NCBI RefSeq assembly: GCF_900101435.1
Contig: NZ_FMZH01000009.1
Coordinates: 9,266 to 73,265 of the forward strand
DNA from: Pedobacter soli
Lineage (GTDB): Bacteria; Bacteroidota; Bacteroidia; Sphingobacteriales; Sphingobacteriaceae
Length of the DNA: 64,000 nucleotides
Direction: 5' to 3'
In this document: piece by piece, positions 53,235-63,900 of the stretch
How the letters are laid out: every line of letters begins with the position of its first letter
How positions within the stretch are numbered: position 1 is the first letter of the stretch
Notes under the pieces: model-generated
Told to the model about the DNA's origin: nothing
Database searches by the model: none
Seen by the model: the letters and a program-made list of their open reading frames with translations, nothing else
Position numbers and translations under genes: made by a program

Positions 53235-54434
53235 TTAAACCGTTTCTAATGTTCCAGTTTTTGCAAAATCTTCTAACAATTGCACCGCTTTATCATTACC
53301 TCCGGCATCTATAAAGGTTTGTCTGATTTTCTGGGCTGCTTCACGGTATTTCGGGTTTTCTAAAAGCTCAAAAACAGTATTGCGCAGTTCATCTGTGCGC
53401 AAACGTTTATAGCGGATGCTGATACCACAGCCCGCCTGTTCAATTAATTTAGCCGTGTGGAAGTGATCGTAAGCAATAGGCGTAATCAGCATGGGCAAAC
53501 CATTGGTGAAGGTATCGTTTACCGTATTAAACCCGCCATGGCAAATTACCGCATCCATATAGGGCATCAGTTCTGATTGTGGCACAAAACCATTTACGAT
53601 AAAGTTATCGGGCCATTTTTCAAAAATATCGGGATTGGTTGCCGCTACGATGGTTACGGGCTGGTTTTCGAAAGCAGTAATCAGTTTCTGAAAAAATGCT
53701 GCACGAATATCGACCAGCAAAGTGCCTAATGAAACAAAAATTTTAGGTGTGGTAACCTGTTTTAAACGTTCCCAATCGAAAGGGGCTAAATTGGGGCGGC
53801 CTTTAACAGGGCCAACAAAATGCATGTGCGGTGGTTTTTCTTCAAAACCGGCAAAGGTTTGCGAGGTAAAAACCATGTTCAGCGCATGCGAATGGATGTG
53901 GATGTCATCACTGTAAATGCCCACTTCTCGTTGTAAACCTTTAATCAGGTTTTGCTGCCATTCAAATATTTTAGGCGCACTATTGGCCGTATTGCCCATA
54001 ACATCGGGTGGAACAGGCGTAGTGGTAACCGAGGGAATGCCTTTTAAATGCGCGCACAACGCACCGGCAAAAGTGATACAATCGTTAATGATCACATCGG
54101 GTTGCCAGCGGTCTACAAAATTGTTTAGGCCTTTCATCATCATTTTGGCAAAAGGCACATAGGTTTCTTCCAGGGCGAGTTTCATCACTTCCGGGCCAGA
54201 ACAGGCCGGTCCATCATCCTGACGTTTTAATATGCGTTGTATTTCATCCTGATATTCGGCCAGGTCTGCTTCGGGGTAAATGAATTCGCCACCCTCAGGG
54301 AGGTGCGTTTGTGCCAGCGGGGTTATGCCCAACCACTTTACTTCGTGGCCGCGGGCCAGTAAGCTTGCACCAATGCTCAGCGTGGGACTGATGTGACCGA
54401 AAAAAGGTGGAACAACAAAAAGGAATTTTGACAT
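53235..54434 (-). CDS. MGT/UGT-type glycosyltransferase, paralogue 2
   Basis: A 399-aa GT-B-fold enzyme of the GT1 type. The N-terminal SKFLFVVPPFFGHISPTLSIG holds the likely catalytic His. The C-terminal donor-binding region is VICHGGFNTVNDTFTNGLPM, ending with a YDHFHTAKLIEQAGCG block. Members of this group (macrolide and carotenoid glycosyltransferases) transfer a sugar from a nucleotide donor to a small lipophilic acceptor. It begins 6 bp after the upstream paralogue's stop, so the two are translated from one message. Confidence 0.93.
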   Translation of the reverse strand: MSKFLFVVPPFFGHISPTLSIGASLLARGHEVKWLGITPLAQTHLPEGGEFIYPEADLAEYQDEIQRILKRQDDGPACSGPEVMKLALEETYVPFAKMMMKGLNNFVDRWQPDVIINDCITFAGALCAHLKGIPSVTTTPVPPDVMGNTANSAPKIFEWQQNLIKGLQREVGIYSDDIHIHSHALNMVFTSQTFAGFEEKPPHMHFVGPVKGRPNLAPFDWERLKQVTTPKIFVSLGTLLVDIRAAFFQKLITAFENQPVTIVAATNPDIFEKWPDNFIVNGFVPQSELMPYMDAVICHGGFNTVNDTFTNGLPMLITPIAYDHFHTAKLIEQAGCGISIRYKRLRTDELRNTVFELLENPKYREAAQKIRQTFIDAGGNDKAVQLLEDFAKTGTLETV

Positions 54435-54440
54435 AGGATA

Positions 54441-55643
54441 TTAGCTGATGAGTAGGTTTGAGGTTTTTTGATTTAATGCTTCCAATACTCCGGCAGCACT
54501 TGCTGTTCCTCCGGCATCGGTAAAAGATTGTTTAATTTCTTCAGCAGCCATCTTGTAGCTGCTATCTTGCATTACTTTGTTTACGGCTTCTTTAAGGTGG
54601 CTGGCTTTAAAACGGTTAAAATTAAGTCGTTCACCTGCACCAACCCTGAATACGCGCCCAGCCACATGACTTTGGTCATAAGCAATAGGAATCACCACCA
54701 TGGGTAGGCCGTGCATTAAAGTTTCGCAAACTGTATTGTGGCCGCCATGGCAAACCACAGCATCGAGATAGGGCAGGAGGTCTAACTGGGGTACTTCGCG
54801 TTGTACATTGAAATTGGCAGGCCAGCTTTCAAATAAATCCGGATCGGATACCACAACCACATGCAGATTTTCATTTGCAAAAGCTTCGGTTACTTTGGCG
54901 AAGAAACTTTTTTTGTGCTCATGATCGAAAGTGGTGCCAATACTCACCAGTATTTTAGGTTGGTTGTTGGCATGGAAAGCTTCCCAATTGAAAGAAACAT
55001 TAGTTTTACGGCGATTGAAAACCGGACCGATAAATTGATAATGTTCGGGCAATTCCATCTCGCCAAAAAATGCTTTCGAGGTAAATACCAGTGTTGCCAA
55101 AGTAGAGCAGGCAATAGAGCCGACTTCGTTTATGCCGAACTCTTTTTGCAATGCCACAATCTGGTTTACTTCCCATTCGTGCACTTTGGGCAGCTCATCC
55201 ATTACCTTAATGGCTGCCGGCGCAGTAACCGAGGTTACATAAGGGTAATTTTTATTGGTGGCGGCAATGGCTCCGGCAAACATCTGGTGATCGGTAATCA
55301 CCAAATCGGGCCGATACTGATCGAGGAGACTGGCAATGCCTTCGTAACTGTGCCTGTTGAGCGGAATGAGTACTTCTTCGTATAGAAATTTGATGCTATC
55401 AATGCCGTATACGATTTTTTTGGTAATGATATCAAGGTATTTTTCAGCATCTTTTTTCTGCTGATCGTTTTGATCGTAGCGGATAACGAGCAATTCGCCA
55501 CCAGCGGGAAGTTTGGTGCCTAAAGATTGGTCTAAAGTAATCCAGGCTACACGGTGCCCCCTTTCGAGCAAGGCCGTGCCCATACTTAGCGTGGGATTGA
55601 TATGACCAGTTAAAGGAGGAACAACGAATACGAATTTTGCCAT
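54441..55643 (-). CDS. MGT/UGT-type glycosyltransferase, paralogue 1
   Basis: A 400-aa GT1-type enzyme. AKFVFVVPPLTGHINPTLSM at the N-terminus holds the likely catalytic His. VVCHGGHNTVCETLMHGLPM with the following PIAYDQSH is the nucleotide-sugar motif. It is clearly related to the next gene but diverged enough to suggest a different acceptor or a second sugar addition. It starts 6 bp downstream of the alpha/beta hydrolase stop. Confidence 0.93.
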   Translation of the reverse strand: MAKFVFVVPPLTGHINPTLSMGTALLERGHRVAWITLDQSLGTKLPAGGELLVIRYDQNDQQKKDAEKYLDIITKKIVYGIDSIKFLYEEVLIPLNRHSYEGIASLLDQYRPDLVITDHQMFAGAIAATNKNYPYVTSVTAPAAIKVMDELPKVHEWEVNQIVALQKEFGINEVGSIACSTLATLVFTSKAFFGEMELPEHYQFIGPVFNRRKTNVSFNWEAFHANNQPKILVSIGTTFDHEHKKSFFAKVTEAFANENLHVVVVSDPDLFESWPANFNVQREVPQLDLLPYLDAVVCHGGHNTVCETLMHGLPMVVIPIAYDQSHVAGRVFRVGAGERLNFNRFKASHLKEAVNKVMQDSSYKMAAEEIKQSFTDAGGTASAAGVLEALNQKTSNLLIS

Positions 55644-55649
55644 TGATGT

Positions 55650-56420
55650 TTAATTAGATGTTTCCTTAAAAAAATGAAATAATGCTTCTGCAATAACCAA
55701 AGGTTCCTGAATGGGGATGTTGTGATCGCCGGGAACTGCAATTAACGACGCCTGATCGATTAAGCCTTCCAGTTGCTTACCTGCATTGAGGCAGTTAGAA
55801 TCGGTTCCATAGAGTAATAAAGTTGGCTGTTCAATGGTTGTTATTGCCGCACTACCAAAAAAGCCCTTTTCCAGTTCCATATCGGCTTTGATCGAAGTCT
55901 GGTAAAACAGGTACTCATACATGCGGTGGTTGCGTTCCATTTGCCTTTTACCCATTTTCACTTTGGTGGTGTCGGTAAAATTTTCGACGTAATGCTCCAG
56001 AAATTCGCGGCTATATTCATCAATAATCCCCCGGGTTTTATCGTCGTTGGGATCTGGCGCCTCTATAACCGCCAGTTTATGAATGCGTTCAGGAAAGCGG
56101 ATAGCCATTTTTAAGGCAATTAGCCCACCGAAACTATAGCCGCCTAAATGCACTTTTTTAAGTTCAAGCGCCTCCATTAAGTGCAGCAGGTCGTCAGTCA
56201 TACTTTCAAGGTCGTAGCCCTCCAAAACTTTTTCGCTCATGCCGTGGCTTTTCAAATCGTACAACACTACGTGAAATTGAGTGGCGAGCAGAGGGGCGAT
56301 ATTAAAGTAATAGACAGAGAGGTTACTGAACATCCCGTGAATGAGGATGATGGTTTCAGCAGCGCCTTTGTTTAGCTCCTGAATATGAACCGACTTGCCG
56401 TTTATGTTTAAGATTGGCAT
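55650..56420 (-). CDS. Alpha/beta hydrolase of the biosynthetic operon
   Basis: A 256-aa protein with the canonical alpha/beta-hydrolase triad: HG oxyanion loop (IILIHGMF), nucleophile Ser96 in GGYSFGG, Asp in LLYGTDSN and His in PGDHNIP. The position directly after the ACP, with a 13-bp overlap, suggests a thioesterase-like release enzyme or an editing hydrolase for the megasynthase. No type II thioesterase-specific mark was seen, so this is inference. Confidence 0.88.
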   Translation of the reverse strand: MPILNINGKSVHIQELNKGAAETIILIHGMFSNLSVYYFNIAPLLATQFHVVLYDLKSHGMSEKVLEGYDLESMTDDLLHLMEALELKKVHLGGYSFGGLIALKMAIRFPERIHKLAVIEAPDPNDDKTRGIIDEYSREFLEHYVENFTDTTKVKMGKRQMERNHRMYEYLFYQTSIKADMELEKGFFGSAAITTIEQPTLLLYGTDSNCLNAGKQLEGLIDQASLIAVPGDHNIPIQEPLVIAEALFHFFKETSN

Positions 56421-56704
56421 TCTTCGATATAAGAAATGATCATGCCCAGGTTTAAATTAATCAGCTGGTCTAAATCCATTGCCGATAACCAGCCGGTAAA
56501 ATCGATCTGTTCGCCAAAATGGGCTTTAATTTTCTCTGAAAAAGACACGATTTCGATGCTGTCCATCTCCAGGTCTTTGGTAAAAGAGCTCTCGGGACTG
56601 ATATCCATTTCTTCAACAAATTCTTCTCCGATTACTTCGGTGATAAATTTTTTCATGAGATCAAAGATCTCTTCGCGGCTCATTTTTGTAGTTATAGTGT
56701 CCAT
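56408..56704 (-). CDS. Stand-alone acyl carrier protein
   Basis: A 98-aa carrier protein. Phosphopantetheine attachment site Ser49 lies in DLEMDSIEIV, with the usual preceding SSFTKDL and a four-helix pattern. Longer than housekeeping ACP at the C-terminus. It overlaps the end of the megasynthase gene by 13 bp and the start of the hydrolase by 13 bp, so it is part of the same operon. It may carry the chain to the hydrolase or to tailoring enzymes. Confidence 0.93.
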   Translation of the reverse strand: MDTITTKMSREEIFDLMKKFITEVIGEEFVEEMDISPESSFTKDLEMDSIEIVSFSEKIKAHFGEQIDFTGWLSAMDLDQLINLNLGMIISYIEECQS

Positions 56705-59700
56705 CCGATGATATAGTTTTTATGTTTGATTGTTTTAATGATGATGTTATTGATGGTTAATTCTTCGCCATTTACCGCTTCAACGGTATAGGCTTTGGGG
56801 TTGCCCTGCAGGCCTTTGCCCAGATATTTGCCATATGCTTCTTTCGCTACCCAAAAGCGGGTGGCCCATTCTGTTTTATCGCGATTAGCCAGTAAAGCCA
56901 TTTCGTGATCGTTAAAAACCAGATCGAAAAAGCCCGGACTACGCTCTTCTATATTTTCGATGTCGATGCCGACTGGCCGGCCCAAACGGGCAATGCTCAC
57001 GGCATCGGTTCCTTTATGTGCAATGGAAATTTCAATGTCTTCGGTTAAACCACCTTTTACATGGGGTTTGTGCACATCGTCGGCATAGATTTCGAAAGTA
57101 ATGGGATAACAGGCCTGTTGTTTTTGGGTATTTAGCAGGTTGCGCACAGCATCTTTGGCGGCTACGCGGCTAATCATCCAGGTTCTGCGCTTGTTGGGCA
57201 AAAGGTTATTATGGTGTTTTTTTTCGATCTGATTAAAATACCTTTTCAGGATAAAATCCCAGGAAACTACCCGCGAATAAGCATTGCCAAAAATGAAAAC
57301 CCCTGGAGCCACTTCTGTCGATAAACGGTTATGCAATGGCGACATCGAAACATTCCAAAGTGGTTCATCTATTTCCAGTCGACGGTTTTGCCATCCGGTA
57401 ATGATGAGCCAGGTAAGGCCATTTCTTTTCATCACGATGTCGGCTGTGGCGAATTCGTCGTTCAGTTCGGTTAGTACACAGGTACATTCGAACGTGCCTT
57501 GTTGATCGGCCATATCGCCGAAAAATTCTATTTCCTGAATTTTAACCGGAAAGGCAATCCTGTCTTTTGTTAAGGTGAGTTGCAGCCATAAGCCAAACAA
57601 TTGTCCGGCATTATCTAGCAATGAACCTTTGCCGCCTGCAGCTTCAATAATTCCGGTTATACCTTGTTCGCCAACAGCCACCAGTTTTTTGATGCCCTGA
57701 TAAAGGGGGCCATGGAACATGTGTGCATCGTAAATCTGCTCTGTTGTGCGGTCGATATCCAGTTTTTGGCCAATATCGAAATGGCGGTTAGGCGCGTGGT
57801 TGAGCTGAGTGGCCAGTTGAACTTCAGCGTTGGCAAAACGTTCGAGGTTCAGGTAAACCCGCTGTGTATCTCTCCATTCGCCGGTTACGGTTTCGCGGAA
57901 AGGTTTAACCACATTCATCCACTGAAAAACGCGCATGTTCATGATTTTCTGCACTTTTTCTGCCGGCGATTGGGCATTGGCGATTTCGGCAAAGACTTCA
58001 AAAATCATCGTCATCGGAATTACCGGGTCCATATCTTCTACCGTTGGCCATCCTTTGGGTTGCCGCAAAAGCGAGTGATCGATCAGGTAAGGGGAGTTAT
58101 CCAGGCTCACATCAAGCGTTTGGCTAAAAGCTTTCCTTTCTGGTAGCTGCGGTGCAGGTGGTAACCATTGGCTGGGTTGATCGGTTTGTAAGGCTGCATT
58201 TTCGAAAAGCCCGAGCATTTCGTTTTGCATGCTGATCATTTCGAGCACGTTGTCATTAAAGGCCTGCAAAACCGGATGTTTAGCCGCGATTGCAGGTTGA
58301 GGTGGAGCTGCCTGCGGCTGTTTTAGGGTTAATCCTTTCAGCGTTTGCAGGTTGTGAATAATGGGCGAGCCCAGTTTGAGTTTAATGCCTTTGTTTTTTT
58401 GTGGCTGGGCAGATTTAATTTGCCCTAGAAAGGCCGATTCAATGGTTTTTCCTTCAATAAAAAGAGCAGCCAATACACGTTGCAATTGCGTAATACCCGA
58501 ACGGATGGGTACATTGGCACTAATGGTGCTGAAATCTTTTCCTTTTAGTGTATCATCAATAAAACCTACCAAGCCACCAGAGCCTACCTGAATAAAAACG
58601 CGTGCACCTTCTTTGTACAGTTTTTCGGTAAGCTCGCGGAAACGGACCGGCTTAATGAGGTGTTCGGCGCTCAGCTGGCGGATGGCTTCAAAACCTTCGG
58701 GATAGGTTTCGAGTGTAGTTGCCGACCATAGCGGGGTAGTGGTTTTGCGGAATTGCATATCCTGCATACCTGCTAAAATCAGTTCCAGCTTATCGGCCAC
58801 AAAAGGAGAGTGGAAACCCGACTGAAAAGGCAAAATCTGGTGAAAGATTTGTTTAGCCTTTAAAATCGGAACCAGCTCTTCGAGTGCGGTTTTGCTCCCG
58901 CATAAAATAACCTGTTGCAGGCAGTTATCGTTAGAGAGGTATAAATTGTCAATCGTATTTAAGATAGGTTGCAAGGTATCTAAACCACAGCCTACTGCAA
59001 TAAAACGCGAATCTTTGAGCTCGAAAGTCTCGGGGTTGAGCACACTGAGTAAATGCATCACCGAGCTTTCTTCGGCCAGTTCTGACGAACGTGCAGCCAG
59101 CCATTCGCCAAGGCTGTGCCCGGCATTCATATCGGGTTTAACGCCGAGTTGTTTTAACGCCTGATCGAGTACACTGCTTTTGTTCAGTATTTTTAGCGCT
59201 TCGCTCAGCAGGCCGTCGCTTGTTTCATTTTCGTCGGTTGTGATATTAAAATATTGGGCCACCGATTTAAATTCTCCTCCGGCAAGGCCATCTAAACCCG
59301 GAAATACGAAAGCGATTTTACCGTTATTGGTCAGCAAAGGCGCATTGGTGTACCAGATATCTTGTTTGTTGCGCCAGGGGGAGTTTTTGATCACTATTTT
59401 TAAGGCCTTGGCCAAACGCTCGGGACTTGGGTTAAATACGGCCAAACGGAAATTTCCGGAGCCGATACTGAAATCCTGATTTTCGAGTGAAGCGATTAAA
59501 GCTTCGTGACTCGGCCTGGCCAGGATCAAAACTTCGTCTTTTTTGGGTGTATCGAAAGCACTTAAAACCACATGGGCATTGATGCCACCAAAGCCAAAAG
59601 CATTAACAGCGGCTAGTTTGGGCAATCCCGATTGATCCCAGTCGGTTGCATTTTGAACGGCAGAAAAGCGTGTTTCGGCGAGTTGAGCTAAAGGTTCATC

Positions 59701-60948
59701 GCAATGTAGAGTTGGTGGAATAATGCCATGATATAAGGCTAAGCTCGATTTTATTAACCCTGCAATTCCTGCGGCCGGCATGGCATGGCCAATATTTGAT
59801 TTAACAGAGCCGATGCCGGCTTTTGGAAGATCAGCATCTGCACCAAAAAACTGTTTAAGCGTTTCTACTTCGGTTTTATCGCCCAGCGGTGTTCCGGTGC
59901 CGTGGGCTTCCAGGTAGCCAATGTTGCGGTATTCGAGCCCGGCGTTTTCCCAGGCCTCGCTAACGGCTTTTAACTGGCCTTTAACCGAAGGGCTCATCAC
60001 GCTGGTGCCACTGCCATCGCTGCTAACACCAACACCTTTAATAACCGAATAAATTTTATCCTGATCGCGGATGGCATCTTCGAGGCGTTTCAATACCACA
60101 AATCCCGCACCTTCGCCAATAATTAATCCATCTGCACTTTGATCAAAAGGTTTTATTTTAGCCTGTTTGGACAAAGCACCGAGTTGTGAAAATATACTCC
60201 AGAATGCCGCGTTTTGGCCCAGGTGCACGCCACCTGCAATTACCATGTTGCAACGGCCACTGTTAAGTTCCTGCACGGCATGATCTACTGCAATGAGCGA
60301 GCTGGCACAGGCTGCATCTAAAGTAAAGGCCAAACCGCCCAGATTGAGCCGGTTGGCAACTAATGAAGCTACCAGATTTGGGATTAACCCCATGGCGGTA
60401 TCGGCACTGAAACGGCCTTTACGCAATTGAAATTCGTGTTTTACCTTTTCAAGCTCTGTTTCAGTAAGCTGGGGCATCAGGTCTTTCAAAATGCTCGAAA
60501 TCTGTTCGCCGGTGCGTACAATTTCTATCGCACGGGTAGCCCCGGGGCCCACATAATTGCCCTTTCCGATAATGATTCCGGTTTTATCGAGTGTATACTT
60601 TTTTTCGAATACTCCTGCATCTTCCAGCGCCTGATGAACCAGGTCTAGCGTAAGCAGGTGGTCGGGTTCGGTACCTTCAACGGCCAGCGGCAAAATGCCA
60701 AAGCGTTGCGGGTCGAACCGGTAATCGGGAATAAAACCACCACGGTTACAGTAAAAACGGTCGACACCGGTTTCCGGTTTTCCAAAATGGATTGGATCAA
60801 TGCGGTCGGCAGGTACCTCCTGTGTCGAATCTACTTTATGGAGAATGTTTTCCCAAAAAGTTTGCAGATCTTTTGCACCGGGAAAAATGCACGACATTCC
60901 AATAATGGCTACGTCACTTTTTTTCATATTGCTGTGGAGTTGAGCCAT
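56692..60948 (-). CDS. Megasynthase KS-AT-DH-phosphopantetheinyl transferase (PUFA/heterocyst-glycolipid-synthase-like)
   Basis: A 1418-aa type I PKS-like protein. KS (about 8-465): active Cys214 (DAACASS), His349 (HGTGT), His388 (NIGH). AT (about 540-830): Ser612 (GHSLGEW), His713 (GFHSP). A Pro-rich linker, then a DH-like hotdog region (about 940-1250) with His958 (LIDHSLL) and a second half AHMFHGPLYQGI. The C-terminus is a Sfp-type PPTase: GID at 1327-1329 and WVAKEAYGK at 1366-1374. There is no internal ACP. An internal PPTase is shared with enediyne PKSs. It starts 2 bp before the stop region of the upstream megasynthase. An alternative start at MKKSDVAI (60927) is possible. Confidence 0.93.
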   Translation of the reverse strand: MAQLHSNMKKSDVAIIGMSCIFPGAKDLQTFWENILHKVDSTQEVPADRIDPIHFGKPETGVDRFYCNRGGFIPDYRFDPQRFGILPLAVEGTEPDHLLTLDLVHQALEDAGVFEKKYTLDKTGIIIGKGNYVGPGATRAIEIVRTGEQISSILKDLMPQLTETELEKVKHEFQLRKGRFSADTAMGLIPNLVASLVANRLNLGGLAFTLDAACASSLIAVDHAVQELNSGRCNMVIAGGVHLGQNAAFWSIFSQLGALSKQAKIKPFDQSADGLIIGEGAGFVVLKRLEDAIRDQDKIYSVIKGVGVSSDGSGTSVMSPSVKGQLKAVSEAWENAGLEYRNIGYLEAHGTGTPLGDKTEVETLKQFFGADADLPKAGIGSVKSNIGHAMPAAGIAGLIKSSLALYHGIIPPTLHCDEPLAQLAETRFSAVQNATDWDQSGLPKLAAVNAFGFGGINAHVVLSAFDTPKKDEVLILARPSHEALIASLENQDFSIGSGNFRLAVFNPSPERLAKALKIVIKNSPWRNKQDIWYTNAPLLTNNGKIAFVFPGLDGLAGGEFKSVAQYFNITTDENETSDGLLSEALKILNKSSVLDQALKQLGVKPDMNAGHSLGEWLAARSSELAEESSVMHLLSVLNPETFELKDSRFIAVGCGLDTLQPILNTIDNLYLSNDNCLQQVILCGSKTALEELVPILKAKQIFHQILPFQSGFHSPFVADKLELILAGMQDMQFRKTTTPLWSATTLETYPEGFEAIRQLSAEHLIKPVRFRELTEKLYKEGARVFIQVGSGGLVGFIDDTLKGKDFSTISANVPIRSGITQLQRVLAALFIEGKTIESAFLGQIKSAQPQKNKGIKLKLGSPIIHNLQTLKGLTLKQPQAAPPQPAIAAKHPVLQAFNDNVLEMISMQNEMLGLFENAALQTDQPSQWLPPAPQLPERKAFSQTLDVSLDNSPYLIDHSLLRQPKGWPTVEDMDPVIPMTMIFEVFAEIANAQSPAEKVQKIMNMRVFQWMNVVKPFRETVTGEWRDTQRVYLNLERFANAEVQLATQLNHAPNRHFDIGQKLDIDRTTEQIYDAHMFHGPLYQGIKKLVAVGEQGITGIIEAAGGKGSLLDNAGQLFGLWLQLTLTKDRIAFPVKIQEIEFFGDMADQQGTFECTCVLTELNDEFATADIVMKRNGLTWLIITGWQNRRLEIDEPLWNVSMSPLHNRLSTEVAPGVFIFGNAYSRVVSWDFILKRYFNQIEKKHHNNLLPNKRRTWMISRVAAKDAVRNLLNTQKQQACYPITFEIYADDVHKPHVKGGLTEDIEISIAHKGTDAVSIARLGRPVGIDIENIEERSPGFFDLVFNDHEMALLANRDKTEWATRFWVAKEAYGKYLGKGLQGNPKAYTVEAVNGEELTINNIIIKTIKHKNYIIGWTL

Positions 60949-60949
60949 T

Positions 60950-63900
60950 TTAAGTCCAGGTGTTGCCAGCCATAATTAATACCTGACTTTCTTTACCGTA
61001 TTTCAGTTCGTTCAGGAACGTTTCCATGCCATCCTGCAAAGGAATAAGGGCAATGCCTCTACGCTGGTATTCCTTTTCAAGCGTTGGCGAAACCATGCCG
61101 GCACCTTTCCATGGTCCCCAGTTGATGGCCATTACCTTGCCCTGTATTTTTTGCTTCAGGGCCCAGGCGTATTTATCCATCACACTATTGGCGGCCGCAT
61201 AATCGGTTTGACCGCGGTTTCCGTAAACAGAAGCAATGCTTGAGAAAAGGATTACGAATTGGGTTTCGGGGCGCAGTTTTTCGGCCAGAACACGCAATGG
61301 AGTTACTTTGGTATCGAAAACACGACCAAATGACTCAGGCGTTTTGCTGTGGAAGAGCTTATCTTCCAGTAAACCTGCGCCATGTACCACGCCATCTATG
61401 CGGCCATGTTCTTCGTAAACCTGATTGATTAAGCGGGTTAGGGCATCTTCATCTTTCAGGTCTAACGATTCGTAAACTACTGTCGAACCACCTTCTTCCA
61501 GCATTGCAATGCAGCGTAAAATCTGGTTGTTTTTATATAAACGATTAGTTTCCTGTTCAATTTCGGCTGGTTTTTTAATTTCACCTTGCGCAATCAGGTA
61601 TTTTTTGATTTCATCTTTGGTTTTAAAGCCAGCAGTAGCATCGTTGTTTAAACCTACCGGGCTTGCCGAGCGGCCAACCAAAATGTATTTACAAGGATAA
61701 TCTTTAGCAAAGTGGATCATCAGTTCGGCGGTAATGCCTTGTGCGCCACCCAATACCAATACTACAGCGTCTTTATCCAGATGGATATGTGCATCGGTTT
61801 CGGTACTTAACTGCGTAGGGATTAGCTCCATAATGTGGCGTTTGTGGTCGTTGTAGATAATCTCCGAAGGTTTATCCGGATTTAAGATTTCATTCAACGC
61901 CATGTTTGCAATTTCATCGGCCGACATTTTGGTTTCCAGGCTAATGAAACGACATTTGGTATGCTCATATTCACGGTCGAGGCTTTTGAAGAAACCTGAG
62001 TAGCCCTGGTAATTTCTCAGGAAAGAAATATCAGACTGATCGTTAAAATAGCGTTTGGTATCAGCAATCAGGTACACCCATTTAACGGTCTCGAAATTGA
62101 GCTTCTTAATGGTTGCAAAATGATCAAGAATGCCCGATTTATTTTGCGCCTCGAACATGTTCATGATGATAAGTCCCTGATAGCCTTCAAGCGGATCCTC
62201 GAAATTCACTACATCGGCAATAGCGCCATGTTTTTCCAGAAGCTTTTTGATTTTGAGGGCCTGTCCGCCACCATCATCGGTTAAGGCAAAACGTTGCCCT
62301 TTTAAAATGGCAGCTTCGGTAACGGTTAAGGCTGCAGGAGTAAGCTCAAATCTCAAACGCGATAATTTTTCTTTAACGGCTTGATCGTCAATGCTCTCCT
62401 CAATAAGCTTTTTTGCTTCGATAAGCACCTCCGAGCTTTCGGCTTCTACATCGGCAATCCAGTTTACCAGGCTGTTTAAGGTTTTAATAGCAGCCAGTTT
62501 TTCGGTTAAATCATCAGCTTGTTCACCTGCACTACCGAAACCAATTTTTTCTTTTAGCGAGGCAATAATCTCCATCCTTTTGATTGAATCGATACTTAAA
62601 TCGGCTTCAAGGTCTAAATCCATACCGAGCATTTCTTTCGGATAGCCGGTTTTTTCGCTCACCACGTCTAAAATAACTGAGGTTAGCTGATTTAAGGAAA
62701 GCTTAGCCGATTCAGTTGAGTTAACTGCCTGTACTGGTTGTGGGGCTGCTGGCGTAGCTGTTTTAGCCTGCGAATTTTCTGTAATCCAATTCACCAGACT
62801 GTTTAAGGTTTTCAGTCCTGCCAGTTGCTCCATAATTTTATCTTCGGGTAGGTTGAGCTGTGCAAAACCACCCAGTTCGGCACGCAAAGCACCAATAATT
62901 TCTACTCTTTTAATCGAATCGATACTTAAATCGGCTTCAAGATCCATTTCCATGCCGAGCATTTCCTGTGGATAACCGGTTTTATCGCTCACTATCTGCA
63001 AAAGCACCAGTTTCAGGTCTTTTTGCTCCTTTACCGGGGCAACCGCCTGCAGATTTTGAACTTGTTGGGTTATTTGCTGCGCTACCGGAATTGTTTCTAT
63101 ACGGATAGGTTGCGGTGCCTGATAGGTATTTAAAGGTTGCTGATACTGGATTTGTGGCTGGGCAGGAGCCTGGCCTAAAAAGGAAAGCATTACATCGCGT
63201 TGCGCCTGGATCAGCGCTTTCATGCTTTGCAGGTATTCCTGCATCATCAGGTCCTTGGCTGAGCCAGATACCTGTTGATTTTCTATTGGGGTAGTAGTGT
63301 TATTCATAAGCATAATAGGTTTAGTAATGGGAGCTGCGCCATAAGCAGGGAGCTTGCCGGTTGATGGGACAGCATGCTGGCCATTTATCTGCCAGATGGC
63401 CGGGCTTTTTTTGTATAATTCGGGCTTATCGATTTTTATCAGTTTAGCATCACGGCCCACAAAAAGTTTTTCAATTAATATTTCGCGCCCTGTAGCCATG
63501 TAGCCAGCCAGCATACCCAGAAGATGACTTAATTTGTTTTGCCCCTGATCTTCGGCGTGTAAAATCACTTCATCCTGGCCAATGCAGGCTTTGGTTAAGC
63601 CGCTTAACACTTTGCCAGGGCCAACCTCAATAAAAATGCGCGCACCTTCGGCATACATATCTTTCAATTCATCTACAAAAAGGACAGGCTGGATCAGGTG
63701 GTCGGTTAAACGTTCTTTAATGGCTGCAGCTTGGGTTGGGTAAGCTTTTGCGGTAGTGTTAGACCATACCGGGGTTTGCAGGTTATTGAAACTTACCTGT
63801 GCGAGCACATCCTGATAAAGGGCTTTTGACTTAGCCACCAGCGGACTATGAAATGCGCAAGCTACTTCTAAAGGGCGGAAAGAAACTTTGGCTTCTTTTA

